Shown: one piece after another, positions 22,871-33,556 of the stretch
Layout: each line of letters begins with the position of its first letter
Position numbering within the stretch: position 1 is the stretch's first letter
NCBI RefSeq assembly: GCF_945859705.1
Contig: NC_079137.1
Location: forward strand, 496,001 to 560,000
Direction of reading: 5' to 3'
Length of the DNA: 64,000 nt
Source: Episyrphus balteatus
Lineage: Eukaryota > Arthropoda > Insecta > Diptera > Syrphidae
Notes under the pieces: model-generated
What the model saw: the letters and a program-made list of their open reading frames with translations, nothing else
The model's database searches: none
Told to the model about the DNA's origin: nothing
Position numbers and translations under genes: made by a program

Positions 22871-24604
22871 AACTGAGATGTTACGAAATTTTGCATAAAT
22901 ATATTATCCCTCAATTTATTTTTTTAATTTCCACGGGGATGGCTTTTTTGATGGAAGAACTCACAATTTACTTCTATAATGCTTTTGCCTGTATTTTCAC
23001 TATTTTAAAGTGCTTTTAGAGATGACTGTAATTCCTTAATTCAGTAGATTCAAAAAATGTATTCCAAATCAGAATAATGAAAAATACTCATTTTTGTTAT
23101 TTTAATTCCGATGTACAGCTAATCATGGGACAAGTCATCATGGTCAGCTCATCAAAGGACAATTCCTCTCATTCCATTTAGGTTAACGTTGAAATGTGAC
23201 GTGGAAATGATAATGCAATTCTATATAGAGATTTTAATTAAGCTCGAAATTAGTGATGAAATGAAATTTATGGTAGAATTTTGTTCAAAATTAATGGTTT
23301 ACACAACAAAAATATAAAATCACTGAGACTAACCTAAAAATCAGTCTTTTTATTTTTAAATAATTAAAATCAGACCAAGTAGGAATATCACAAGTTAGAA
23401 TTTTCTACTCCAAAGTTTTAATGAAAAAAAAAACTAAACCTAGAAATATGTTGCACTCATACAACAACAACAAATAAAATCAGGTCTTGTACATGTCTCA
23501 TAAAATAAAGGAAAAAGATATCATCCGACAAAATCATGTTTGTGATCTTCTCGTTTATATAACTTCTTGAGTTTTTTTTTATGTTCCAAACACATTATGA
23601 GCCATTGAAGGCAAAAAGAATTATGAGGCTCTGTCATTGTACCACCTTGGCAGCTCAAACTGCTATACTTAGGCTCTAGTTATGGTAACTTAGCCTTATA
23701 GTCTATGTAAGGCAACTAATAGCATAGCAATATAGCAAGTAGTGACTTCGTCACTATGGTATAGTGTGGCGGGTGGTGTACTGCGTCCTTTCACATTCGC
23801 TGTCGTTCTTACATTAGTTTATGTCGTATAAAATATATATATGTGGAGTTGCATAGATATATCCCAATACAGATGTGGTCTTGCTAAACTTAGTTTGTAC
23901 CATATTCATCGATTAATATCATATATGTATGTAAAAACTTTTTTTTTATCGATATGTTGAGAGTTAAGAATCCAAAGCAGTATCAACAAAACCAACCAAA
24001 CATATAACCAAACAGTTGGGTAACTGTGCAGAGTGCAAATAAAATAGTTGTATGTTGCCATTTTTAGAGGGCTGTTTATTACGATATACCATTCCTACTG
24101 TAAACATTTATATGTACTTATATTCAACTCTTTATGTTGTGTTGTATGGATATCTTTACCGTAAGTCTACAGTTACATCATAAAATAAAAAAAAAAGACA
24201 TATAAAATGAATGAAACTCAATATAACATGTTTGCATGTACATTGTACATAGGTACTCCTGCCTACTACTTTATTTGTAAACCTGTCTGTCTATGAGAGT
24301 TTGTGGGTTAAAATGTTCTTTAAAACTGAACCTGTCCAGCAATGTCCTTTTTAAGTCTTTTCAAGGTGTAAACTGTGCATATTAATGTTTAGCTTTTACA
24401 TATTTTAAATATATAGATACTCGTATTTTTTTGGAAAAATACCTGCATATGAGACATTAAGTTGATACACGAATTTGATAAAGTTAAAAAGTTTGTACTC
24501 TTGAAAAAGTTTACAATATCGCATATCATTATATCGACGTAACAATCAGACATGACATCACGATGAAAAAGAATTTAAAAAAGTGGGTGCAGGCAATTCG
24601 ACCT
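22871..24604. other. Non-coding, possibly intronic
   Basis: No gene seen. A small perfect hairpin TAGTGAC-TTC-GTCACTA occurs at about 23737-23753. The remainder is AT-rich with short microsatellite-like tracts. Confidence 0.4.
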
Positions 24605-24613
24605 ATCTTTATC

Positions 24614-25948
24614 GGTGCAGGGAAATAATTCCACGGGAATCTGCTCCACATGGGAATTTATTCCACTTCAAGTGGGAATCTAATACACTTTTTGAAGTGG
24701 AATAAATTCTCACCGTATAAGGGAATTTATTACACCTATTTTTTTGTGGAATTATTACCCACCAAAAATCTGAAAAATAGATAAATTTCTGAATATTTTG
24801 AGAGCCATATTTGAATTCATGTTAATCAATACTTTATGTATACGGAAATAGAAGGTTTAGTTTTACCAAAATATTTTATTTTAAAAAAACCACGTTGTAT
24901 TCTTTTTCAAAACAAACGATTAAATAAATATTCACAAATGTTTATATAATTCCAATTCTTCAAAAAATACGTTTTCTCTCAAGTTGGTCTTATTAAAGTT
25001 TGACATTTGGACATAAATTTGCCGGGACATTTGAGTTTGTATGTGTTTAATAACATACCTACTGATATTTAATAGAAACACAAATGTACATTTATGTATA
25101 TTGTATATGTCATATAATCCGGCAAACGCGAATCGGAAAAAAATTTGCTCACATGAGAATCTACTCAAATTTCACAACCGAAACGCGAAGCGGAAAAAAT
25201 TTTGACCACGGGAGAATCAATTTTGAGGTGTGAAAATAAAAATTCGCGCGAATTTTTATTTTCACACCTCAAAATTGATTCTCCCGTGGTCAAAATTTTT
25301 TCCGCTTCGCGTTTCGGTTGTGAAATTTGAGTAGATTCTCATGTGAGCAAATTTTTTTACGCTTCGCTTTCAACCAATTATTACAAGAAGGATTGATATG
25401 TTTTTGATCATTAAGTTCTCATTATTTGTCCGCTTTGTTTGTAAGATATTTATTCAAATCACGCGAACTGAAATCTATGAGACTTGAAAGAAATCTTCTT
25501 CCTCTTTTCAGTAAACTATTGTTTTGCTATGAAATATATATTATTTTCCCAGATCGAATTGGAAAGAGCTCTACTTTTCTAGGCATGAAAATGGTTTATA
25601 AATTTCTGACTATTTGAAACAATTTTCTAAGGTGAAAAATCAACTAAGCTTATAATTTGCATTCAAAATTACATACGATATTTGTACCTTAAGATACTAT
25701 CTTTTTCCGCAAAATCCAGCTTTTCTCCAGATTGCACATACAATACAAACATAAAGTAGAATCATTCTCCAAAGTGACAAGGAATAAATCATCAAATTTG
25801 AAGGTGAATTTATTTCCCAATAAAAAGTGTAATAAATTCTCACTCGAGGCGGGAATTTATTCCACTTCAAAAAGTGGAACAGATTCCCACATGAGGTGGA
25901 ATAAATTCCCATGTGGAGCAGATTCCCGTGGAATTATTTCCCTGCACC
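24614..25948. mobile_element. Non-autonomous foldback/MULE-like transposon
   Basis: A 1335-bp element flanked by an exact 9-bp direct duplication ATCTTTATC (24605-24613 and 25949-25957). Its ends are inverted repeats of about 120-150 bases beginning GGTGCAGGGAAATAATTCCA on the left, with the complement ending CCCTGCACC on the right. The arms carry reiterated motifs such as GGGAATTTATTCCAC. It codes for no transposase; the small internal frames lack any family signature. A 9-bp target duplication with long inverted repeats is known from Drosophila FB foldback elements and Mutator-like transposons, which is the family I infer. Confidence 0.88.
25125..25371. repeat. Near-perfect palindrome nested in the foldback element
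   Basis: The palindrome is centred between 25247 and 25248 on AATTCGCGCGAATT, with no loop. The arms of about 120 bases are essentially perfect out to TTTGCTCACATGAG and its complement, and decay at the outer edge. Each arm contains two copies of a motif like AACGCGAAGCGGAAAAAA. It could be a separate foldback element inserted in the larger one or part of its core. Confidence 0.88.
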
Positions 25949-25957
25949 ATCTTTATC

Positions 25958-26644
25958 TCGAGCTACAGCTACGTGAAAATTAAAGGTTTTTTTTGTGATT
26001 CCTAAGGGGAGAGATTGAACAAAAATTAACGGTAGAGAAAAATTTACTTTTCTTAAAAATGGCCCAACCAGTATTTATAAAAATTTGTTTTTGTTTCAAC
26101 AGAAAAAAGGTCAAAAAAAAACATAACTCATATTTTTTCAATCGTAATAGAACCATATTCTTTTTTTTCACTTTGTCCTGAACGACTAAACCAATTTCTA
26201 CGAATTTTTTTCAAAAACAAATTTTTGTTTTAATTTCTTTAGTTTTCTTTTAATCATTTTTTTTTTATTTCTTTTTCTTTTAAATGAAAATGTTTTAACA
26301 TTATTTTAAAGGAAAAAAGTTTTTTCTTGAAAAAAAAGGTTACAAAAAAAAGCGTACTAGGTACAAACAAATTATCATCTATCTACAATTCCTACCTTCT
26401 TATCAATCAAACCTATCCCTTCCAGATACCTCAGAATGTGTGTGTACTCTTTTTTAATTTAATTTTTTTTAATTAATGCATGATCGTGTAATGCAACTCA
26501 GACATCAGATAAGATACTTTTTTTTATTCTTGTCTTGATGTTTTGAGTAATTTATAAGAAATTAACATTTTTATTTCTAAACTACCTGTAATCACACATT
26601 TATGACGATGTTGCCAATTCATTTTTTTTTTCTTTCTTTTTCAG
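25958..26644 (+). other. Intron end before the bHLH coding exon
   Basis: No gene. The last bases are a strong pyrimidine tract ending TTTTTCAG at 26644, the splice acceptor for the coding exon. Confidence 0.6.
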
Positions 26645-26688
26645 AAATCGAAAGAGATTTATTTGTTGGCCAGACAGCATAGTTTACA

Positions 26689-28095
26689 ATGAAGTCAACG
26701 ACTTGTCATAAGCAGACGACGACGACATCATTGACGTCGGCAACGTTTGCAGCGTCTGATGCCGCAAGCCATCATCGCCACCATCCAAGTCAATACCGGA
26801 ACAACAGTATTAGCTGTAGAGGCAGCAACATAAAAATCAAACCCAGTGATGCGAATAATAATGACAATACCTCAATGATGACGAGCTCAACGACGACCAA
26901 GACGACAGCCAAGCTGCCAATCATCACCAGCACTCCTACTCGTAGCAACAGCAAAAACAGTGAAAAATACTCCTTGCGGCAGAGACAGAAACGATCCTTT
27001 GCTGTGCCATCATCCTCTACTGCCGCAGTGGCGGTCGTGTCATCGGAATTAAAGACTGCTGCCTCAGCTTTGGATAAATCAGCTACAGCAGTGGCGACAG
27101 TCAGCAATCGTTGTAATTTAAATTCTACCACCAAACGCTCAAACACCTCGACGTCTGGTTCCAAGGAAAAATCCAAGAGCAAAGCAGCACCGCTTAGCAA
27201 ATACCGGCGAAAAACTGCCAACGCTCGAGAGCGAACGCGCATGCGTGAAATAAATTCAGCTTTTGAGAATTTGCGACATTGTGTGCCGCATACCATAACT
27301 GGCGATCAAACTGCTTCGTCAAATGAGAAATTGACAAAAATTACAACGCTGCGACTGGCCATGAAGTATATTCGAGTTTTATCCGAAGCCTTAGACAATC
27401 CATCATTCCAGGAAGATTTTCTTCTCGAATGTCTCAACGATGGCGATCACAGATTTAGTACTCCCAATTGGGTTCAAACCCCATTGGATGTCTCAGTTAA
27501 TAGTGAAGAAGAAGTCCCTCGAGCTGAACCCACTCCAACCCCTCAAGCTCGGCCAAAAGCACGAAAGACAAAACTACAAACGACCAAAGTAACCAACAAA
27601 CGCCAGCGAACAAAGACGAAAGTACAAGACACTCTAGCGCCGTATTTGACTTCTTCGTCAACATTCTCGTCACCATTCTCTTCGAGTTCCTCCTCAGCAT
27701 ACGCTTCAATGTCGGCATCTCCACTTTTCGATGACTGTCACTCAATGACTGACTTGAGCAGTATGATTCTGGAATCCGATGGTGAATCACTGCATCTCTC
27801 CGAACCATGTCTCAGTCCAATGAATAGGAATTATAATCTAGGAATGCCGTGTCTAGATAGAACGTCGACTCCAAGCCTAATGAAGACCATCCCAATGTCA
27901 ATAGAAGCTGAAAATCCGCTTGAATTGAGTCTGAGACTTCTTGAGCCAGATGCTGATTCTTTGGAATTTTCAACCGATCAACAACCTTCAACGTGTATTA
28001 GTCCTTTGGCCACTCTTGAATCATTTAATCCATTTGGAGACCTACTGCATGTTGAGTTTCCTGAACACTCATCATTAGATCTGTTTTTGACATGA
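26689..28095 (+). CDS. delilah/taxi-type bHLH transcription factor
   Basis: A 468-residue nuclear protein encoded in one exon that starts at acceptor 26644/26645. The bHLH domain spans about residues 173-233: basic region with NARERTRMREIN (ERxR, E181) that contacts E-box DNA, helix 1 AFENLRHCVP, a loop of about 14 residues, helix 2 KLTKITTLRLAMKYI. This set of residues and the end LELSLRLLEP...DQQPS.CIS...FLT match my memory of Drosophila Delilah, which acts in tendon cells and wing epidermis and controls integrin expression. The N-terminal 170 residues are Ser/Thr/Ala-rich and disordered, with poly-Ser and Lys/Arg-rich stretches after the domain. The first ATG of the exon is taken as the start. 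It is rather longer than I recall for the fruit-fly protein, mainly in low-complexity sequence. Confidence 0.88.
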   Translation: MKSTTCHKQTTTTSLTSATFAASDAASHHRHHPSQYRNNSISCRGSNIKIKPSDANNNDNTSMMTSSTTTKTTAKLPIITSTPTRSNSKNSEKYSLRQRQKRSFAVPSSSTAAVAVVSSELKTAASALDKSATAVATVSNRCNLNSTTKRSNTSTSGSKEKSKSKAAPLSKYRRKTANARERTRMREINSAFENLRHCVPHTITGDQTASSNEKLTKITTLRLAMKYIRVLSEALDNPSFQEDFLLECLNDGDHRFSTPNWVQTPLDVSVNSEEEVPRAEPTPTPQARPKARKTKLQTTKVTNKRQRTKTKVQDTLAPYLTSSSTFSSPFSSSSSSAYASMSASPLFDDCHSMTDLSSMILESDGESLHLSEPCLSPMNRNYNLGMPCLDRTSTPSLMKTIPMSIEAENPLELSLRLLEPDADSLEFSTDQQPSTCISPLATLESFNPFGDLLHVEFPEHSSLDLFLT

Positions 28096-28556
28096 CGTGG
28101 AGTCTATTTGAAATGATGGATTTAATCGGATGATATAGTTAAATTAACTTTGTTGTATTTTTAAATGCATTTTTATTTTGTTCGTTTATATAGTATTTTC
28201 ACACTTTTTTTTAATGAATCATCATTTTTTTTTTAATTTCATAGCAAAAACAAAAAACAAATTTTTATGGAAAGACATTATTTTTAACAAGCACTAATTT
28301 CTTCTTAAATTAAAAAATAAAAATAATAAAAATTTTAAGGAAACGATCCCATAATTTCTTATTGTGTCATATTGATTTAAGTTATCATTTAATACTTTTT
28401 GTACATAATTTTAAGAATAAACTTTTGATACACAATTTTTTTAAGAAATATACTCACATGGTATCAAAAACGATGTTCTTTTCTTAATCTTCTTAAATAT
28501 ACTCGCAGTAATGGATAACACGGCTAAATAGCACTTATTTGCTCTTAATTTTACAG
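28096..28556 (+). other. Probable 3' UTR of the bHLH gene
   Basis: AT-rich sequence after the stop. AATAAA at 28416-28421 is the best-placed poly(A) signal. The non-LTR retrotransposon starts soon afterwards, so it sits at or just beyond the transcript end. Confidence 0.5.
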
Positions 28557-28678
28557 TAGTTGGGTTCTAGTTTTTAACTTTAAAATATTTTAGTTACAAT
28601 CTGGTGATAAATTTCATTCCAAAAACAGTTCAGTTCAGTCGTTCAGACGTGTAACCACTCTGCTATTTCTATTAAACT

Positions 28679-30253
28679 ATGGACATTCAATGTTCAAAGT
28701 GTAAAGTCTTAACTTCTAAAAGTAATTTGATTTACTGCGGGTGTTGCCGCTCGGCTTTCCATTTAAATTGTGCGAAAGTGAGTGAATCTCATCATTCCGC
28801 CCTCAAGTCAAATAAAAACTTAATTTGGCGCTGCGATATTTGTAAAAACATTCCAATTTTAAATTGCATAGCTAAAATCAAAGACTTTTATTCTTTCTTT
28901 ATTGATAATAAGCTTGAATTTGAAAAGCTCATTACGGACCGTCCAAGTGGATCGAACCCCCCCCGGGCAACCCGATCTTACACTAATAAGGTAACAAAAG
29001 AATTAAATTTCTCTCCTTTTCCTCGACAATCATCTTCATCGGCAAACACAAGCAAATCTAAAAACACTCCCTTATCATCTCGCGTCGCTAAAAGTGATGG
29101 TGGCAAAAATCTCTCACATACTAAAAAACCGGTTTGTGCATCAGAGCTCGCTGCAAATCAAACAATCAATACTAATTCTTCAAAGCAGAATTCGAAAATT
29201 GATAAAGCTTTGTGCAGTGAGGAAACAAGCAAGATTTTTGACGGTGTCTCATTTGCTGATGTAGCTGCATCTGCTTCGTCTGTTGATTCAGACAAAACTG
29301 ATGCAAATTCGTACATTGGTTCCATTCATCGAATCACTGAAGACGCTTTTGTGAAAGATGTTGCTATTGTCGATGACCATGATGTTACTTCGAAAGCTGA
29401 TGTTGTGGTTGTTGTGGATGATGTTGCTGATGATAACGAAGTGGATGATGTAGCTGATGTTACAGATGATAACGATGTTACTGAAGGTGACCAAGTTGTT
29501 GTTGCTGTTGAGAGTGACCAAGTTGTTACTGCTGCTGAAGGTGACCAATTTGTTGTTGTTGCTGATGGTTATGATAACGATGTTGCTAATGGTGACAAAG
29601 TTGTTGTTGCCGCTGATGGTAATGTTGCTGATGCTGGTGGCATTGTTATGGTAGTGAGCGATGCTATTTCTCCTTGTCCTCAAGACATGAATGCACATGT
29701 AGAAGATGATGCGTTTGTCGGCGACACACACAATGTTGCTATGAAAATTGTTGCTACTGATAACGATGTATCGGGTGTAACTAAAACACTTATACCTCCC
29801 ACTACTAGTGGTGTCAATGCAAATGATGTTACTATTAGAACTGATGAAAACACTCAAGACCGATTGAAGGAAGCCAAGTCTACAAAAAAGAGACACACTA
29901 AGGAAATCACAGGCAGTAAAATGATAGATGATGGGTGTTTCGGTGATTTAATTATCCAGAGTCGGAAATGGCTTCACTTATCTAGTTTTCGTCCTACTAC
30001 TAGTACTGAATCGATAATTGAGTATGTTTCGGCATCTAGTGGCATCGATTCTTCGTTGATATCTTGCTTTAAGTTGGTTGGAAAAGATGTTAATATGGAT
30101 CTACTTAAGAAGGTTAATTTTAAAATTGGTATTCCAGCTGATTCATTTAACTCCGTTTTCAACGCTAGTTTTTGGCCAAAGGGAATACGTGTAAAACCTT
30201 TTAAACATCTTCAAAAAAACGGGAAAGACCGGGCAATGGAAACACAGAAATGA
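28679..30253 (+). CDS. LINE ORF1 protein with PHD finger
   Basis: 524 residues. The N-terminus is a C4HC3 PHD-type zinc finger (C5, C8, C20, C23, H28, C31, C52, C55). Residues about 90-215 are Ser/Lys-rich. About 218-350 is a low-complexity tract dominated by Val, Asp and Ala (repeats like VVVVDD, EGDQVV, DGDKVV). The C-terminal 100 residues, beginning KWLHLSSFRP and ending with a FKIGIP...FWPKGIRVKPF block, resemble the RNA-binding-like domain at the end of ORF1 in CR1-type LINEs. ORF1 proteins bind the element RNA in the ribonucleoprotein. The frame ends in an ATGA overlap with ORF2. Confidence 0.85.
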   Translation: MDIQCSKCKVLTSKSNLIYCGCCRSAFHLNCAKVSESHHSALKSNKNLIWRCDICKNIPILNCIAKIKDFYSFFIDNKLEFEKLITDRPSGSNPPRATRSYTNKVTKELNFSPFPRQSSSSANTSKSKNTPLSSRVAKSDGGKNLSHTKKPVCASELAANQTINTNSSKQNSKIDKALCSEETSKIFDGVSFADVAASASSVDSDKTDANSYIGSIHRITEDAFVKDVAIVDDHDVTSKADVVVVVDDVADDNEVDDVADVTDDNDVTEGDQVVVAVESDQVVTAAEGDQFVVVADGYDNDVANGDKVVVAADGNVADAGGIVMVVSDAISPCPQDMNAHVEDDAFVGDTHNVAMKIVATDNDVSGVTKTLIPPTTSGVNANDVTIRTDENTQDRLKEAKSTKKRHTKEITGSKMIDDGCFGDLIIQSRKWLHLSSFRPTTSTESIIEYVSASSGIDSSLISCFKLVGKDVNMDLLKKVNFKIGIPADSFNSVFNASFWPKGIRVKPFKHLQKNGKDRAMETQK

Positions 30254-33219
30254 CATTTCCTTTGCTCATCTATAATACCGATCTAAATGCCATTGAGAAT
30301 CCAAACTATAATGCTACTCCTACTGTCGAGTTAAATCCTACATCTGCTGAAGCAATCCTAATATACTACCAAAACGTGGGAGGAATGCGATCCAAAATAC
30401 TTACTTTTCATAATGCTGTTATTGAGTGTAATTACAATATCATTGCTCTCACAGAGACTTGGTTGAGTGATGATATTTCGAATGCTGAAATCTGCAATAA
30501 TAATTATGACGTTTATAGAAAGGATAGAGATAAAATCTGTACGGATCTGTCTAGAGGAGGTGGAGTGCTGATTGCTGTCATGAGTAATTTAAAGAGTAGG
30601 CAAATATCTCTTGCAAATTCCTCGGGTTTAATTGAACAGATATGTGTGTGCGTAAGCTTACCTTACAATTTAAACGAAATAAGTATCTATATTTTTAATT
30701 CATATATTCCTCCAAAATCGAGTTTTGATATTTATACTGCTCATATAAACAATATTAGTGAAATTGTAAAAACATTAGATTGTAATTCATACGTGGTAGT
30801 CTTAGGTGATTTTAACCTTAGTAAAGTAATCTGGATGTATTCTGAGGACGATAAAGCTCTTCTTCCATATAATGTTGTGAATGAAAATGAAACATTGTTA
30901 TTAGACACCATGTCAGCTTTAAATTGCATACAAATGAATAATGTTGTTAACTCCATCGGTAGAATTTTAGATCTTGTTTTTGTGCAAGAAGACCTTGAAA
31001 TTGATTTAACAGAAGAAGCTTTTCCTCTCTTAAATAATTGTATTCATCATAAAGCCTTACGCTTTGAATTAAAGTGCCTAAGATTTTATAATTTTGACTG
31101 TTCCAATCAAGAAATAGATTATAAGTATGACTTTGTCAAGGCCGATTACATTGGTATAAATAACTTTTTAAACAGCGTAGATTGGAATGTGGTCTTATGT
31201 TTCCAGGACTTAGAAAGAAATTATAAGACTTTTCAAAACATTATATATGAAGCTTTTTCTTCCTATATTCCTGTTAAACGGATGAAGAAAAATAATAAGC
31301 CCGTTTGGTTTACAAAAAGCTTATCGAGATTAAAGAACACATTGAACAAAACATATAAAATGAGTAAGGTTGGTTCAGGTTTTCGAAGCGAATATTGCCG
31401 TATACGTAGAGAATACGACTTTCTTAAAAAGTTCTTATACAAGCAATATGTATGGTCCTTGGAATCAAATATCAAAAGTAACTCAAAATGTTTTTGGCAA
31501 TACATAAACTCTAAGCGCAAATCTGTTGGTATTCCGGCTTATATGACCTATAAAGGTATTGGTAGTAGTGATCTCAATAAAATATGTAATCTGTTTGCGT
31601 CATTTTTTCGATCTAATTTTAGATCTAATCCAGCTCATTCGGAACTGAACTATAATATTCCGACTATAATTGATATGGGTTACATATATATATCAGAAGA
31701 AGAAATTCTTTCTGCACTCGGCAAATTGGAAAATAGTGTGAGTTTGCCTCCTGATAATATTCCAGAAATTTTTTTAAAAAAATGTATGATAAATTTATGT
31801 AAGCCCCTCCATATAATTTTCAACTTATCTCTCCAAACTGGGGTTTTTCTTGATTCCTGGAAAAGTTCATTCATAACCCCAATTCATAAATCGGGTTCTA
31901 AACAATCAATTGAAAACTATAGGCCAATTGCTAAACTTCAATTGATCCCAAAAGTCTTCGAATCATTGGTAAAAACTAAAATGTATGATGCAGTGAAAGC
32001 ACATATATCGCCCTTTCAACATGGCTTTGTTACTGGGAAATCCACAGCAACTAACCTCACACTACTAACAAACTTTTGTATTAACACAATCGAAAAAAGA
32101 AGCCAAGTAGACGTCATATATACCGACTTTTCAAAGGCTTTTGATAGAGTTAGCCATAAACTTCTTTTGTCAAAACTTAGATCTCTAGGATTTCACTCTC
32201 AGATATTTGACTGGATCAAAAGCTATCTAGAAAACAGAGTGCAATCAGTTAAAATTGGTCAAACTAAATCGGAAATAATCTCGAATTTTTCAGGGGTTCC
32301 TCAGGGCAGTCATCTGGGTCCACTCTTATTTATACTCTTTGTTAATGACTTACCTAGCTTTGTTTTAGACTCACAATGCCTTTCATTTGCCGATGATTTT
32401 AAGATTTACAGAGCAATCAATTCATTTTCAGATTGTGTGCAACTCCAAAATGATTTAACTTCCTTGTCAAAATGGTGTCTTTTAAATGACCTTGATTTAA
32501 ATATTAATAAATGTTGTGTTCTTACATTTACTAGGTCTTTAAGTCCGATTTTCTTTGATTACCTTATATCTGATAACGTTCTTCAAAGAGTTTTCAATCA
32601 CAAAGATTTGGGAGTTATCTTCGATTCCAAACTAGATTTTAGAATGCATGTGGACTATATCGTGTCTAGAGGAAACTCTATGCTCGGATTTTTGTTCAGG
32701 AATTCTAAGGAATTTAAGTGTCCTTATACAATTAAGTCGCTATTTATAAGTTTAGTTCGACCGATTTTAGAATACTGCTGTGTAGTCTGGTCTCCTTACT
32801 ACAAAAATGCGTCAAATAGAATTGAAAGAATACAGAAAAGACTTACGAAATATTCGCTTCTGAAACTTGAATGGACCCACCCGTTACCAACATATAATGA
32901 GCGGTGTGCGTTGATTGATATTAAACCCCTTGAAATCAGGAGAATTTATTTTTTGATTTCACTCGCTAGAGATGTAATAACCGGTCATATTAATTGTACT
33001 CCTTTATTAGAACAATTTATAAGACATACACCTGGACGTTGTCTAAGACCGAGGGCTAATCAATTTTTCTTCATCCTACAACATTCGACAAATTACGGAT
33101 TAAATGAACCGATTACTAAAGCTTGTCACTTTTTTAACAAATATGCTGATGTAATCGAACTTGATTCTACAAAAGAAGTATTCAAAAAACATATTATGAA
33201 CATTATTGTTATCGATTGA
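30250..33219 (+). CDS. LINE ORF2: endonuclease and reverse transcriptase
   Basis: 989 residues. The AP-type endonuclease at the N-terminus shows QNVGG (Q41-N42), TETWL (E69), GDFNL (D187) and a terminal HH pair in CIHHKAL. The RT has the fingers motif in FITPIHKSGS, YRPIAKLQ, TDFSKAFDRVSH, SGVPQG, and the catalytic FADD at 713-716. No RNase H domain is evident. The protein nicks target DNA and primes reverse transcription on it. Frame and catalytic residues are intact over the whole length, so the copy may be young. Its ATG overlaps the ORF1 stop as ATGA, suggesting translation by termination-reinitiation. Confidence 0.94.
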   Translation: MTFPLLIYNTDLNAIENPNYNATPTVELNPTSAEAILIYYQNVGGMRSKILTFHNAVIECNYNIIALTETWLSDDISNAEICNNNYDVYRKDRDKICTDLSRGGGVLIAVMSNLKSRQISLANSSGLIEQICVCVSLPYNLNEISIYIFNSYIPPKSSFDIYTAHINNISEIVKTLDCNSYVVVLGDFNLSKVIWMYSEDDKALLPYNVVNENETLLLDTMSALNCIQMNNVVNSIGRILDLVFVQEDLEIDLTEEAFPLLNNCIHHKALRFELKCLRFYNFDCSNQEIDYKYDFVKADYIGINNFLNSVDWNVVLCFQDLERNYKTFQNIIYEAFSSYIPVKRMKKNNKPVWFTKSLSRLKNTLNKTYKMSKVGSGFRSEYCRIRREYDFLKKFLYKQYVWSLESNIKSNSKCFWQYINSKRKSVGIPAYMTYKGIGSSDLNKICNLFASFFRSNFRSNPAHSELNYNIPTIIDMGYIYISEEEILSALGKLENSVSLPPDNIPEIFLKKCMINLCKPLHIIFNLSLQTGVFLDSWKSSFITPIHKSGSKQSIENYRPIAKLQLIPKVFESLVKTKMYDAVKAHISPFQHGFVTGKSTATNLTLLTNFCINTIEKRSQVDVIYTDFSKAFDRVSHKLLLSKLRSLGFHSQIFDWIKSYLENRVQSVKIGQTKSEIISNFSGVPQGSHLGPLLFILFVNDLPSFVLDSQCLSFADDFKIYRAINSFSDCVQLQNDLTSLSKWCLLNDLDLNINKCCVLTFTRSLSPIFFDYLISDNVLQRVFNHKDLGVIFDSKLDFRMHVDYIVSRGNSMLGFLFRNSKEFKCPYTIKSLFISLVRPILEYCCVVWSPYYKNASNRIERIQKRLTKYSLLKLEWTHPLPTYNERCALIDIKPLEIRRIYFLISLARDVITGHINCTPLLEQFIRHTPGRCLRPRANQFFFILQHSTNYGLNEPITKACHFFNKYADVIELDSTKEVFKKHIMNIIVID

Positions 33220-33318
33220 TTGGTTTAGAGAAATAATTATTATTTATCATAATTTTATATTTTTTGTATCTATGTCTAAGAAAGTAGTATGTATTATGTA
33301 TGTATGTACTTATAGACG

Positions 33319-33351
33319 AAATAAATAAATAAATAAATAAATAAATAAATT
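33319..33351 (+). repeat. AAAT-repeat tail of the LINE
   Basis: About seven tandem AAAT units follow the 3' UTR and mark the 3' terminus. Such simple-repeat tails are typical of CR1/Jockey-type LINEs. Confidence 0.8.
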
Positions 33352-33556
33352 AATTACAGAGCTTTTGTACTAAAAAAAAAAAAGAAAGAGCTATTCGAGT
33401 GCACTACATTCAATTGAATATAAAGGCATATAAGTTTCAACCAAGTCAAGCCTGTCTGAAGGATTTTATACAATTTTAAATTTTAAAAGAATAGTAAGAA
33501 TATAGAAATGTCCGCCAAGGAAACGAATATACAAAGTTTGAAACAATTAATGGGCT

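Larger units (their letters stand above)
28557..33352 (+). mobile_element. Non-LTR retrotransposon (CR1/Jockey superfamily), apparently intact
   Basis: An element of about 4.8 kb with a 5' leader, two open frames and a tail of AAAT repeats (about 33319-33351). The leader contains TCATTC (28614-28619) and AGACGTG (28645-28651), resembling the initiator and downstream promoter element of Jockey-type internal promoters, though the spacing is about two bases off. TTACAG occurs both just before the assumed start and just after the tail and may be a remnant of a target-site duplication. The 5' end is therefore approximate. ORF2 has EN and RT domains typical of the superfamily; I cannot fix the clade. 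Confidence 0.9.

Noticed and set aside
26790..27296. Antisense frame of 168 codons opposite the bHLH gene
   Set aside because: Shadow of the Ser/Thr/Ala-rich coding sequence; the + strand frame contains the conserved domain.
29288..29896. Antisense frame of 202 codons opposite LINE ORF1
   Set aside because: It is the shadow of the GATGTT-type repeat tract in ORF1 (Asn/Ile/Ser repeats on the other strand).
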